64,000 nucleotides of DNA from the NCBI RefSeq assembly GCF_900115555.1, contig NZ_FOWX01000003.1, forward strand, positions 62,001-126,000, written 5' to 3'. How positions within the stretch are numbered: position 1 is the first letter of the stretch; the number at the start of each line of letters is the position of its first letter. The position numbers and the translations under genes are program-made. Below the pieces are notes generated by a model. It was not told where the DNA came from. It did not search any database and was given only the letters and a program-made list of their open reading frames with translations. Origin of the DNA: Pseudomonas borbori. GTDB taxonomy: Bacteria > Pseudomonadota > Gammaproteobacteria > Pseudomonadales > Pseudomonadaceae. Below, piece after piece: positions 20,138 to 27,665 of this stretch.

Positions 20138-22891
20138 GTGTTCAAGGATCTAGGCATAAAAGGCCGCGTGCTCATGCTCACCCTGCTGCCCACCAGCCTG
20201 TTGGCACTGGTGCTGGGCGGCTACTTCACCTGGGTGCAATTGTCCGACCTGCAGGCACAACTGCTGCAACGCGGGCAGATGATCGCCGAACAACTGGCGC
20301 CGCTGGCCGCACCCGCCCTGCAGCGCCATGACGCCGCCCTGCTGCAACGCATTGCCACGCAGACCCTCGAACAGCCCGACGTAAGAGCCGTCAGCTTCCT
20401 CGGTGCCGAACGCAAACGTCTGGCCCATGCCGGCCCGAGCATGCTCGATCAGCCGCCCCGCGACGAGCAGAACCAAGCGCTGCGGCGCAGCAGTACGGAT
20501 GCCACGCGCTTTCTCCTGCCGGTGCTGGCCCAGCACCTGAGCCTCACCGGCGAGGCGTCGGCGCAACCCGACAGCAAGCTGCTCGGCTGGGTCGAACTGG
20601 AGTTGTCGCACCAGGGCACTCTGCTCAAGGGCTACCGCAGCCTGCTCGCCAGCCTGCTGCTGATCAGCGCCGGACTGACCGTTACCGCCCTGCTCGCCCT
20701 GCGCATGAGCCGCAGCATCAACGAGCCCTTGCGGCAGATCAAATACAGCGTCGCCCAGCTCAAGGACGGCCACCTGCACACCCGCCTGCCGCCGCTCGGC
20801 AGCCATGAACTGGACGAACTGGCCTCGGGCATCAACCGCATGGCTGAATCCCTGCTCAATGCCCAGGAAGAGCTGCAGCACAGCGTTGACCAGGCCACCG
20901 AAGACGTGCGGCAGAATCTGGAGACCATCGAGATCCAGAATATCGAACTGGACTTCGCCCGCCGCGAAGCCCTGGAGGCCAGCCGGATCAAATCCGAATT
21001 CCTCGCCAACATGAGCCACGAAATCCGCACCCCGCTCAACGGCATTCTCGGCTTTACCAACCTGCTGCAGAAAAGCGAGCTGACCCCACGCCAGCAGGAC
21101 TACCTGGGCACCATCGAGAAATCCGCCGACAGCCTGCTCGGGATCATCAACGAGGTGCTCGACTTTTCCAAGATCGAGGCCGGCAAGCTGGTCTTGGAGA
21201 GCATCCCCTTCAACCTGCGCGACCTGCTGCAAGACACCCTGACCATCCTCGCCCCGGTCGCCCATGAAAAACACCTGGAGCTGCTCAGCCTGGTCTACCG
21301 CGACACGCCACTGACGCTGGTGGGCGATCCGTTGCGGCTCAAGCAGATCCTGACCAATCTGGTCAGCAACGCGATCAAGTTCACCCGTGAAGGCAGCATC
21401 GTCTTGCGCGCCATGCTCGAAGACGAGAGCGCCGACCGCGCCCAACTGCGCATCAGCGTGCGCGACACCGGTATCGGCCTGTCCAACGAAGACCTGCGCG
21501 CACTGTTCCAGGCCTTCAGCCAGGCCGATAACTCGCTGTCGCGCCAGGCCGGCGGCACCGGCCTGGGTCTGGTGATCTCCAAGCGCCTGACCGAGCAGAT
21601 GGGCGGCGAGATCGGCGTCGACAGCACGCCCGGCGAGGGCTCGGAGTTCTGGATCAGCCTGAGCCTGCCCAAAGCCCGGGATGACGCCGAAGACCTGCCC
21701 CGCCCGCCCCTCCTCGGGCGCCATGCGGCCATCCTGGAGAGCCATGAGCTGTCACGCCAAGCCCTGCAACATCAACTGGAAGACTGCGGCTTGCTGGTCA
21801 GCGCCTTCGGCGATCTCGACAGCCTGCTCGCAGCGGTCGCCAGCGCACACCACAGCAGCCAGCCAATAAGCCTGGCCGTGCTCGGCGTCAGCGCTCAGCA
21901 CCTGCCACCGGAGCGCCTTGGCCAGCGGATCTGGGACCTCAAGCGTCTCGCCTGCAAGGCCCTGGTGCTTTGCCCGACCACCGAACAAACGCTCTACCAC
22001 GAAGTCCTGCCCGACGCGCACAGCCAACTGCAAGCCAAACCGGCCTGCACCCGCAAACTGCAACGCGCGCTGGCCGAACTGGTCAGCCCGCGGCCAACAC
22101 GCCCGGAGACCAGCCAGCTCGCCCCGAGCCGCCCACCGCGGGTGCTCTGCGTCGACGACAACCCGGCCAACCTGCGGCTGGTACAAACCCTGCTGGACGA
22201 CATGGGAGCCAAGGTCAGCACGGCCAGCAGCGGCTACGAAGCCCTGGAAAAGGCCCTACAGGAAAACTTCGACCTGATTCTCATGGACATACAGATGCCC
22301 GGCATGGACGGCCGCCAGACAACCGAAGCGATTCGCCAGCATGAGAGTGAACGCGGCCAGCCCGCGGCCCCCATAGTGGCGCTGACCGCCCATGCTCTGG
22401 CCAACGAAAAACGCGTGTTATTACAAAGCGGCCTGGACGACTACCTGACCAAACCCATCAGCGAACGGCAACTGGCCCAGGTAGTGCTCAAATGGACCGG
22501 CCTGACCCTGCGCCATCAAGGCCCCGAGCAAGCCCACAAAAGCGTCGGCACAGGCCACGCCCTGCATGTACTGGACAGCGAGGAAGGCCTGCGCCTGGCA
22601 GCCGGCAAGGCCGATCTGGCCGCCGACATGCTGAGCATGCTGCTGGCCGGCCTGCCGGCCGATCGCCAGGCCATCCGCCAGGCCCGCGACGCAGGCGAAC
22701 GCAACACCCTGATCGAACGCGTGCACCGCCTGCACGGCGCCACCCGCTATTGTGGCGTGCCGCAACTGCGCGCCGCCTGTCAGCGCAGCGAAACCCTGCT
22801 GAAACAGAATGACCCCGCCGCCTCCAGCGCACTGGACCTGCTCGAGGCGGCGATAGAGCGACTGGCCGAAGAGGCACAGATCAGCGTCTAG
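20138..22891 (+). CDS. gacS: Hybrid sensor kinase GacS
   Basis: 917 aa tripartite kinase of the GacS/BarA type that phosphorylates GacA to switch on rsmX/Y/Z small RNAs. Order: TM1 (about 10-33), periplasmic sensor, TM2 (about 167-190), HAMP, HisKA with [10 protein letters not shown] (His294), HATPase with DTGIGL and GGTGLGL, a degenerate receiver-like segment (about 530-640), a true receiver with [11 protein letters not shown] (Asp717), and a C-terminal Hpt with [12 protein letters not shown] (His863). The start is GTG 20138, giving the family N-terminus [10 protein letters not shown]. gacA is not in the window, as is usual in Pseudomonas. Confidence 0.96.
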   Translation: MFKDLGIKGRVLMLTLLPTSLLALVLGGYFTWVQLSDLQAQLLQRGQMIAEQLAPLAAPALQRHDAALLQRIATQTLEQPDVRAVSFLGAERKRLAHAGPSMLDQPPRDEQNQALRRSSTDATRFLLPVLAQHLSLTGEASAQPDSKLLGWVELELSHQGTLLKGYRSLLASLLLISAGLTVTALLALRMSRSINEPLRQIKYSVAQLKDGHLHTRLPPLGSHELDELASGINRMAESLLNAQEELQHSVDQATEDVRQNLETIEIQNIELDFARREALEASRIKSEFLANMSHEIRTPLNGILGFTNLLQKSELTPRQQDYLGTIEKSADSLLGIINEVLDFSKIEAGKLVLESIPFNLRDLLQDTLTILAPVAHEKHLELLSLVYRDTPLTLVGDPLRLKQILTNLVSNAIKFTREGSIVLRAMLEDESADRAQLRISVRDTGIGLSNEDLRALFQAFSQADNSLSRQAGGTGLGLVISKRLTEQMGGEIGVDSTPGEGSEFWISLSLPKARDDAEDLPRPPLLGRHAAILESHELSRQALQHQLEDCGLLVSAFGDLDSLLAAVASAHHSSQPISLAVLGVSAQHLPPERLGQRIWDLKRLACKALVLCPTTEQTLYHEVLPDAHSQLQAKPACTRKLQRALAELVSPRPTRPETSQLAPSRPPRVLCVDDNPANLRLVQTLLDDMGAKVSTASSGYEALEKALQENFDLILMDIQMPGMDGRQTTEAIRQHESERGQPAAPIVALTAHALANEKRVLLQSGLDDYLTKPISERQLAQVVLKWTGLTLRHQGPEQAHKSVGTGHALHVLDSEEGLRLAAGKADLAADMLSMLLAGLPADRQAIRQARDAGERNTLIERVHRLHGATRYCGVPQLRAACQRSETLLKQNDPAASSALDLLEAAIERLAEEAQISV

Positions 22892-22933
22892 CAACCTGGC
22901 GCGTGATAGCATTTGCGCTGACTTGGAGGAACC

Positions 22934-23371
22934 ATGGCCGAACACGATTTCCGCTACAACCTGCTCAACCCCGAGCACACCCTGATCGAATGCCGTGCCC
23001 TGGCACCGGGCCGCTACCAGGTGACTGGCAACGGCGGCTCGATGCGCAGCGGAGACAGCCTGCTGGTCACTCTCAAAGGCAGCCGCGAGCTGAGCATGCG
23101 TCTTGAGGTCGAGAAAGTACGCCACCTGATCAATCCGCCCGGACAATGGGTTGCGGTCGCCAAAGGTCCGGTCTTTGGCGAATTAGCGATCTTCAATTGG
23201 CAAGTCAACTGCGACGGCTGCGCCGCACAGCTCGACTTCGAATTTGCCGTCGATGCCGCCCTGGGCAAGAAAGCCCAGGCGCCTGCCGCCGAAGCACGAA
23301 TCAAACAACTGGGCTGGCACAGCCAGAACGGCCAGCACCTGTGCCCCAAATGCCGAAAGGATGTCGCATGA
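22934..23371 (+). CDS. Hypothetical protein with two CxxC pairs
   Basis: 145 aa, cytoplasmic. It has no signal peptide or membrane segment. Two Cys pairs, CDGC near residue 96 and CPKC near 139, could form a zinc ribbon or a redox site. The first 80 residues are beta-rich (RYQVTGNGGSMRSGDSLLVTL). I do not recognise the family. It follows gacS by 42 bp and overlaps the next lipoprotein gene by 4 bp (ATGA), so it is likely cotranscribed with both. Confidence 0.8.
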   Translation: MAEHDFRYNLLNPEHTLIECRALAPGRYQVTGNGGSMRSGDSLLVTLKGSRELSMRLEVEKVRHLINPPGQWVAVAKGPVFGELAIFNWQVNCDGCAAQLDFEFAVDAALGKKAQAPAAEARIKQLGWHSQNGQHLCPKCRKDVA

Positions 23372-23772
23372 AACGCGCCCTCGCCGCCGGCCTGCTCAGC
23401 GCCAGCCTGCTCGGCTGCGCCAGCGCGCCATTGCAGCTCGAGACCGAACGAACCTATCGGGTGGAATGGCTTGGCGAACGCCCGCTGATCGACCGCAGCC
23501 ACCTGACCATCACCCTCGGCGCTGACGGTCGCGCCTACGGCAACGCCGGTTGCAATCACTGGTTCGCCAGTTACACCCTGGCCGGCGAACGACTCAGCTT
23601 CGGCGCTGCCGGCAGCACCCGGAAAATGTGCGCCCCGGCGCTGATGGAACAGGAAGCACGCTTCCTCGACAGCCTGGGCCAGGTGCAACGCTGGGATGTC
23701 TCGCCGATCGAGCAACTGCGTCTGTGGCCGGCAGAAGGCAAGCCGCTGCGTCTGTGGCCGGACCAAGGCTGA
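23368..23772 (+). CDS. META-domain lipoprotein (HslJ-like)
   Basis: 134 aa. Signal peptide with lipobox LLGC (Cys near residue 17). The mature part matches the META/HslJ fold: YRVEWLGERPLID, LGADGRAYGNAGCNHWFASYTL and the STRKMCAPALMEQEARFLDSL block, which is the family hallmark. Such proteins sit in the periplasm, and E. coli HslJ is linked to heat shock and novobiocin resistance. ATG 23368 overlaps the previous stop by 4 bp. Confidence 0.9.
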   Translation: MKRALAAGLLSASLLGCASAPLQLETERTYRVEWLGERPLIDRSHLTITLGADGRAYGNAGCNHWFASYTLAGERLSFGAAGSTRKMCAPALMEQEARFLDSLGQVQRWDVSPIEQLRLWPAEGKPLRLWPDQG

Positions 23773-23792
23773 GCGGGCGCCATCTGGGCTTT

Positions 23793-23822
23793 TCGTAGGA
23801 GCGGCCCATGGCCGCGAAATCC
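23793..23822. repeat. Half of a GTAGGAGCGG-type repeat
   Basis: TTTCGTAGGAGCGGCCCATGGCCGCGAAAT folds on itself (GCGGCC / GGCCGC) and resembles the GTAGGAGCGG ends at 13400. The 168 bp between the META lipoprotein and dinB hold no gene. Confidence 0.5.
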
Positions 23823-23940
23823 TGTTGCCCTCAACTCACCTGTTCGCGGTATGGGACTCGGCGCCGCCGCTCTACAAAACCAGTCCTGCTACATCCAGGG
23901 GAGCATGTCTGCACGCGGACCATCACAAATGCCGGCCCGG

Positions 23941-25002
23941 CTACCGCGCAAACAACTCCAACTGCTCATGCCGTCCACGCAAGTCGTGCAGACGCACACC
24001 GACCCCCAACAAACGCACCGGCTTGTTGCCACGAGCGAAGGCGGCGCTGAGCAGCCGCTTGTAACTGTCCAGATCACGACCCGCGCCGGCCTGCTCCAGG
24101 GTGGTCTGGGTGAAGTCGTGAAACTTGACCTTGACGAAGGGTTTGTCCGGCCGATAACTCGCATCCAGCCGCGCCATGCGCCGCGCCAGCTCGTCGAGCA
24201 GCTGCGGCAGTTGCGCCAGGCAGGCCGGCAAATCCGCCAGATCCTGATCGTAGGTGGTTTCCACGCTGACCGTCTGCCGACGGCTGTCGGTCTGCACCAC
24301 GCGCTCGTCGATACCGCGAGCCAGCCCCCAGAGGCGCTCGCCGAAGCTGCCGAACTCCTTCACCAGGCCCAGCTTGCTCCACTCGCACAGTTCGGCGCAG
24401 GTGCGAATGCCGAGCCGCTCCAGCTTGTCGGTGGTCACCTTGCCGACCCCGTGCAATTTACTCACCGGCAAGGCCGCCACGAACGCCTCGACCCGATCCG
24501 GGGTGATCACGAACAGGCCGTTGGGTTTCTTCCAGTCGCTGGCGATCTTGGCCAGGAACTTGTTCGGCGCCACACCCGCCGAGACGGTGATATGCAGCTC
24601 CTGCGAGACCCGCCGGCGAATATCCTGAGCAATCCGCGTGGCGCTGCCGGCAAAGTGCGGACTGTCCGAGACATCCAGATAGGCCTCATCCAGCGACAAT
24701 GGCTCGATCAGCTCGGTGTAGTCACGGAAGATCGCCTGGATCTCGCGCGACACGGCCTTGTAGGCATCCATCCGCGGCTTGACGATCAGCAAGCCCGGGC
24801 ACAGCTTTAACGCATGCCCGGAGGCCATGGCCGAACGCACCCCGTAGGCACGGGCCTCGTAATTGCACGTAGCGATCACCCCGCGACGATCCGCAGCACC
24901 GCCCACCGCCAGCGGCTTGCCGGCCAGGCTCGGATCGTCACGCATCTCGATGGCGGCATAGAAACAGTCGCAATCGACGTGGATGATTTTTCTTTGATTC
25001 AT
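23941..25002 (-). CDS. dinB: DNA polymerase IV
   Basis: 353 aa, Y-family translesion polymerase. The palm metal ligands are in IIHVDCDCFYAAIEM (Asp at residue 10) and SLDEAYLDVS near 105. The steric-gate tyrosine region CDCFYA is intact. A helix-hairpin-helix thumb segment is LHGVGKVTTDKLERLG, and the C-terminus ends in RHEQLELF, a likely beta-clamp contact. There is no clear LexA box before it, only a weak AT-rich match. It converges with the META lipoprotein gene. The 319-aa plus-strand frame over it is a shadow. Confidence 0.96.
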   Translation of the reverse strand: MNQRKIIHVDCDCFYAAIEMRDDPSLAGKPLAVGGAADRRGVIATCNYEARAYGVRSAMASGHALKLCPGLLIVKPRMDAYKAVSREIQAIFRDYTELIEPLSLDEAYLDVSDSPHFAGSATRIAQDIRRRVSQELHITVSAGVAPNKFLAKIASDWKKPNGLFVITPDRVEAFVAALPVSKLHGVGKVTTDKLERLGIRTCAELCEWSKLGLVKEFGSFGERLWGLARGIDERVVQTDSRRQTVSVETTYDQDLADLPACLAQLPQLLDELARRMARLDASYRPDKPFVKVKFHDFTQTTLEQAGAGRDLDSYKRLLSAAFARGNKPVRLLGVGVRLHDLRGRHEQLELFAR

Positions 25003-25263
25003 AAGATATTGATTTTACTTGTATAAATCAAAGAGACATGACAACTGATGCCCGTTTCAATACCCACTACTTTCTCGGCTGGATTTTCTGCAACGGAGGC
25101 TACCAAGCCGCTCGCAATCCGACCAACGGTAGAGAAACAATCGAACAGCCTATCTAGCTGGGCTGGCCAGATCAGGGCTTGAAGCAACAGGCAAATAGCT
25201 GCATTGCTGGTGCAGTGATGGAGTTGGACAGATCCTTGGTTTTTCTCTTTTATCTTCAGATGC

Positions 25264-25653
25264 CGCGCCCGGCTGACGGTCTATGAATCGGTGCTGCTGG
25301 CACGCAAACAGCTGGTGTCGATTGCACGAACGCTGGTACGCGAACCGGAAATCCTGCTCATGGACGAGCCGACCAGCGCCCTCGATATGCACCGGCAAGT
25401 GCAAGTGCTGGACTTCATGCGCGCCCTGGCCAGAAAACGTGAGGTCATAGTGTTCATCGCCATCCACGACCTGAATCAGGCGTTACGCTTTGCCGATCAA
25501 GTATTGGTCATCGCCAATGGCACAACCCAGGGCAGCGGCCCCAGCGATGAAGTGATCACCGAGCAGATGCTGCGCAACGTCTACCAGGTCGAGGCACGGA
25601 TCGAGAAATGCAGCCGCGGACAGCGCCATATCCTGATCGACGGTATGCTTTGA
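25264..25653 (+). pseudogene. Internally deleted ABC-transporter ATPase (FecE-like) remnant
   Basis: The open frame reads RLTVYESVLLARK, the region after the Q-loop of iron/siderophore ABC ATPases. It then jumps directly to QLVSIARTLVREPEILLMDEPTSALDM, which normally follows the LSGGQ signature. Walker A, most of the helical domain and the signature Gly residues are missing, while Walker B (LLMDEP), the D-loop and the switch His (IAIHDLNQAL) remain. Nothing homologous lies upstream of 25264. It is about 130 codons against the usual 250-270, so it cannot be a functional ATPase. No permease gene survives nearby. Confidence 0.8.
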
Positions 25654-26055
25654 TGAAGCTGTCATCTCACATGTAAATAGCGAAAATTCCTCTCAGAGCC
25701 AACCCAGTAAACATCCCCTGGCGTTGCCGGGTGCCGCTACCGACCGAAAACTGACCCGGCCGCGGCGACTCACACTCAAGTCCTCACCTAGCCTCGTCCG
25801 TCTCATCGCCGTTCGGCGGCATCTCATGAGAAGCCTCCAGGCTAGCCTAAAAGCGCTCGGGGAGGGCCTGAGCTTTGGTTACCCATGTCAAATGGTCACA
25901 GGCCCTGGCAATCGCTCCGCTCACGTGCGCTCCTCAAGAATGAATATCACGCCCACTTGATAATTATCATTCTCAAGCCAAAAGCATGCTGAATATACTC
26001 GAATCCTTTGGATCCCAACGATCGGGGTCCACATGCCCTCCACGTGGAATGCCAA
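25654..26055. other. Gene-free stretch with a Fur-box-like site
   Basis: About 400 bp between two transporter remnants. I see no gene, only short frames with no recognisable product. It holds the Fur-like site at 25956-25974 and a weak GC-rich hairpin near 25720. It is probably scar sequence from loss of transporter genes. Confidence 0.6.
25956..25974 (-). promoter_or_regulatory. Fur-box-like operator
   Basis: On the minus strand GAGAATGATAATTATCAAG matches 14 of 19 positions of the consensus GATAATGATAATCATTATC. It lies 82 bp before the surviving start of a binding-protein gene, so iron control of the original operon is likely. Confidence 0.6.
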
Positions 26056-26214
26056 GTGACATCGACCAGTGCCTCCCGCTTCAAGCGCCTCATACTACTG
26101 ACAATGCTCGCGTTGGCCTTTGGGCCATGTCTGCCGGCGATGGCCGATACGCAATCCACCGCCCGGTCACGGCTGGTACTGGCAGGTCCGCCAGCCTCGG
26201 TTTCGTATCCGCTG
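26056..26214 (+). pseudogene. Truncated ABC-transporter substrate-binding protein (N-terminus only)
   Basis: GTG 26056 opens a convincing Sec signal peptide (about residues 1-29, cleavage at AMA). It is followed by RLVLAGPPASVSYPL, the opening of periplasmic ABC substrate-binding proteins. The similarity stops at about residue 53; the frame then runs through unrelated sequence and a terminator, so some 250 or more residues are missing. The Fur-like site upstream suggests the parent system imported iron or an iron complex. It may belong to the same lost operon as the ATPase remnant upstream, but that is inference. Confidence 0.7.
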
Positions 26215-26237
26215 CGCCATGCCTGGCGCACAACGAC

Positions 26238-26263
26238 AAAAGGGCCTGATTCAGGCCCTTTTT
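26238..26263. terminator. Bidirectional rho-independent terminator
   Basis: AAAAGGGCCTGA-T-TCAGGCCCTTTT is a 12-bp complementary hairpin with A and T tracts at the two ends. It lies between the binding-protein remnant and the convergent dksA-like gene (stop at 26281) and can end both transcripts. Confidence 0.88.
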
Positions 26264-26280
26264 GCATGTGCGCAAGCCGC

Positions 26281-26685
26281 TCAGGCCTGACTCATGTGCC
26301 GCTCCAGCAACTCTCGGCGTTGCTTGGCCTCGACGGACAAGGCCGTGGTGGGACTCAACAGCAGCCGCTGCAGGCCAATCGGTTCGCCGGTCTCGTCACA
26401 CCAGCCATAACTACCATCGTCGACCCGCGCCAGGGCTTGCTGGAATGCGGGAAGCATCCTGCGGTCGCGATCGATCAGGTGCAGCAGCGTCATGCGCTCC
26501 TCTTCGATAGAGGCGACATCCGCCACATCGATCGGCCGTTCCAGCTCGGCCAGACGCGCCTTGCCGCTCTCGACACGCTCGTTGCACGCGTCCAACTGGG
26601 CGAGCAGCAGCGCCTTGAAAAAAGCCAACTGGGCTTCGTTCATGTAGTCGGACTCAGGGGCCGAAAGTAGTTCGTCTCGTGTCAT
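26281..26685 (-). CDS. dksA2: Zinc-independent DksA paralogue (DksA2-like)
   Basis: 134 aa. DksA proteins bind RNA polymerase and, with ppGpp, repress rRNA genes. The fold is complete: an N-terminal helix, a coiled coil with the conserved acidic turn DVADVASIEEER, and a C-terminal globular part. The zinc finger is degenerate: GWCDETGEPIG has one Cys where CxxC is expected, and the second pair reads TALS. That pattern is the mark of P. aeruginosa DksA2, which works when zinc is scarce. ATG 26685 is chosen since AAGAGG lies 9 nt before it. No convincing Zur box was seen upstream. Confidence 0.88.
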   Translation of the reverse strand: MTRDELLSAPESDYMNEAQLAFFKALLLAQLDACNERVESGKARLAELERPIDVADVASIEEERMTLLHLIDRDRRMLPAFQQALARVDDGSYGWCDETGEPIGLQRLLLSPTTALSVEAKQRRELLERHMSQA

Positions 26686-26958
26686 GCCATGCATCCTCTT
26701 CACCCATCTGCTCCGCGTTCTGGATAGCTGAGCCCATGCTCATCTCGCCGCTCCAGCGCCTTGTGGGCCAATTATCCTACATTGATCGTCATCGGAGCCA
26801 ACCAGAATGGCAAAGCACCAAGCCACGGCTACCGACCTTTATCCTTCCCCAAGCCTGATTGATAGCGGAACAACATCGATTCGCCTTGGCGAGAGGCTCA
26901 ACCGGACAGTGATAGTGCAAGGCACAAACTGCTATCAATATCTGCTAGCACTTACTCC

Positions 26959-27213
26959 ATGAAGAGCCGACACCGCAAAACCCTCGAAGCCATCTTCCGC
27001 ACGCCGACCAGTGCCGCAGTGGTGTTCTCCGACATCGAAGCCCTGGTTATTCACTTGGGCGGTCAGGTGCTGGAGCGCGAAGGGTCACGGGTCAGGCTCG
27101 TACTGGGAGACGTGCAATGGCGCTGTCATCGACCGCCCTCTGGGAAAGAGGCAAAGAAGTACCAAGTAGAAGAGGCCCGCGAGTTCTTGCAGCGGGCAGG
27201 AGTTGAACCATGA
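26959..27213 (+). CDS. hicA: HicA-family toxin
   Basis: 84 aa. HicA toxins are small mRNA interferases with a dsRBD-like fold. The N-terminus SRHRKTLEAIF and the later WRCHRPPSGKEAKKYQVEEAREFL match HicA. The usual GSH motif reads GSR here (EREGSRVRLVL), a known subclass variant in which the strand His is replaced, so activity needs testing. The stop overlaps hicB by 4 bp (ATGA). The toxin-first order is normal for HicAB. Confidence 0.88.
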   Translation: MKSRHRKTLEAIFRTPTSAAVVFSDIEALVIHLGGQVLEREGSRVRLVLGDVQWRCHRPPSGKEAKKYQVEEAREFLQRAGVEP

Positions 27214-27542
27214 ACAGCATGAGTTACAAGAGCTACACGGCCCGTATCGAGTTTGATGAGCGTGACGACATCTTCGTCGGCCGAGTGCTGGGCGTGCGGG
27301 ACATCATCAGCTTCCATGCCGACTCGGTAGCTGAGTTGCGCGCCGAGTTCCACTTGGCGGTGGATGACTACCTGGCCGATTGTGCCGAGCGCGAGGTCAG
27401 CCCGGAAAAGCCGGCTTCCGGCAAGGTGATGCTGCGCATTCGCCCTGAAGTGCACGCTGCCGCCACCATCGCCGCTCAGGCGGCCGGCAAAAGCCTGAAC
27501 CAATGGGCGGACGAGGTGTTCGAGCGTGCGGCGCATAGCTGA
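27210..27542 (+). CDS. hicB: HicB-family antitoxin
   Basis: 110 aa. The N-terminal HicB-like domain (YTARIEFDERDDIFVGRVLG, then SVAELRAEFHLAVDDYLADC) binds the toxin. The C-terminal ribbon-helix-helix (VMLRIRPEVHAAATIAAQAAGKSLNQWADEV, about 80-105) should bind the operon promoter for autoregulation. Translation is coupled to hicA, and a terminator follows at 27616. Confidence 0.9.
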   Translation: MNSMSYKSYTARIEFDERDDIFVGRVLGVRDIISFHADSVAELRAEFHLAVDDYLADCAEREVSPEKPASGKVMLRIRPEVHAAATIAAQAAGKSLNQWADEVFERAAHS

Positions 27543-27615
27543 TGCAAATGCCTCCACTGGTCTGCTGAATCAAAGGGTGGCTCACATTACTTCGGACAGG
27601 ACGACTTGGCTTTCT

Positions 27616-27639
27616 GGCTGCCCTTGGAGGCAGCCTTTT
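27616..27639 (+). terminator. Rho-independent terminator after hicAB
   Basis: GGCTGCC-CTTGGA-GGCAGCC stem-loop followed by TTTT, 73 bp beyond the hicB stop and 27 bp short of the dnaE2 stop on the other strand. Confidence 0.75.
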
Positions 27640-27665
27640 CCCGCCTGCCGAGCCATCCCCCGGCG

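Noticed and set aside
23851-24810. 319-aa plus-strand frame over dinB
   Set aside because: Antisense to dinB, which has all polymerase motifs.
25012-25032. Possible LexA box before dinB (TTGTATAAATC)
   Set aside because: Only the left half resembles the box and the ACAG half is absent.
26686-26800. Zur box before the DksA paralogue
   Set aside because: Searched for GTTATA/TATAAC halves upstream; none convincing.
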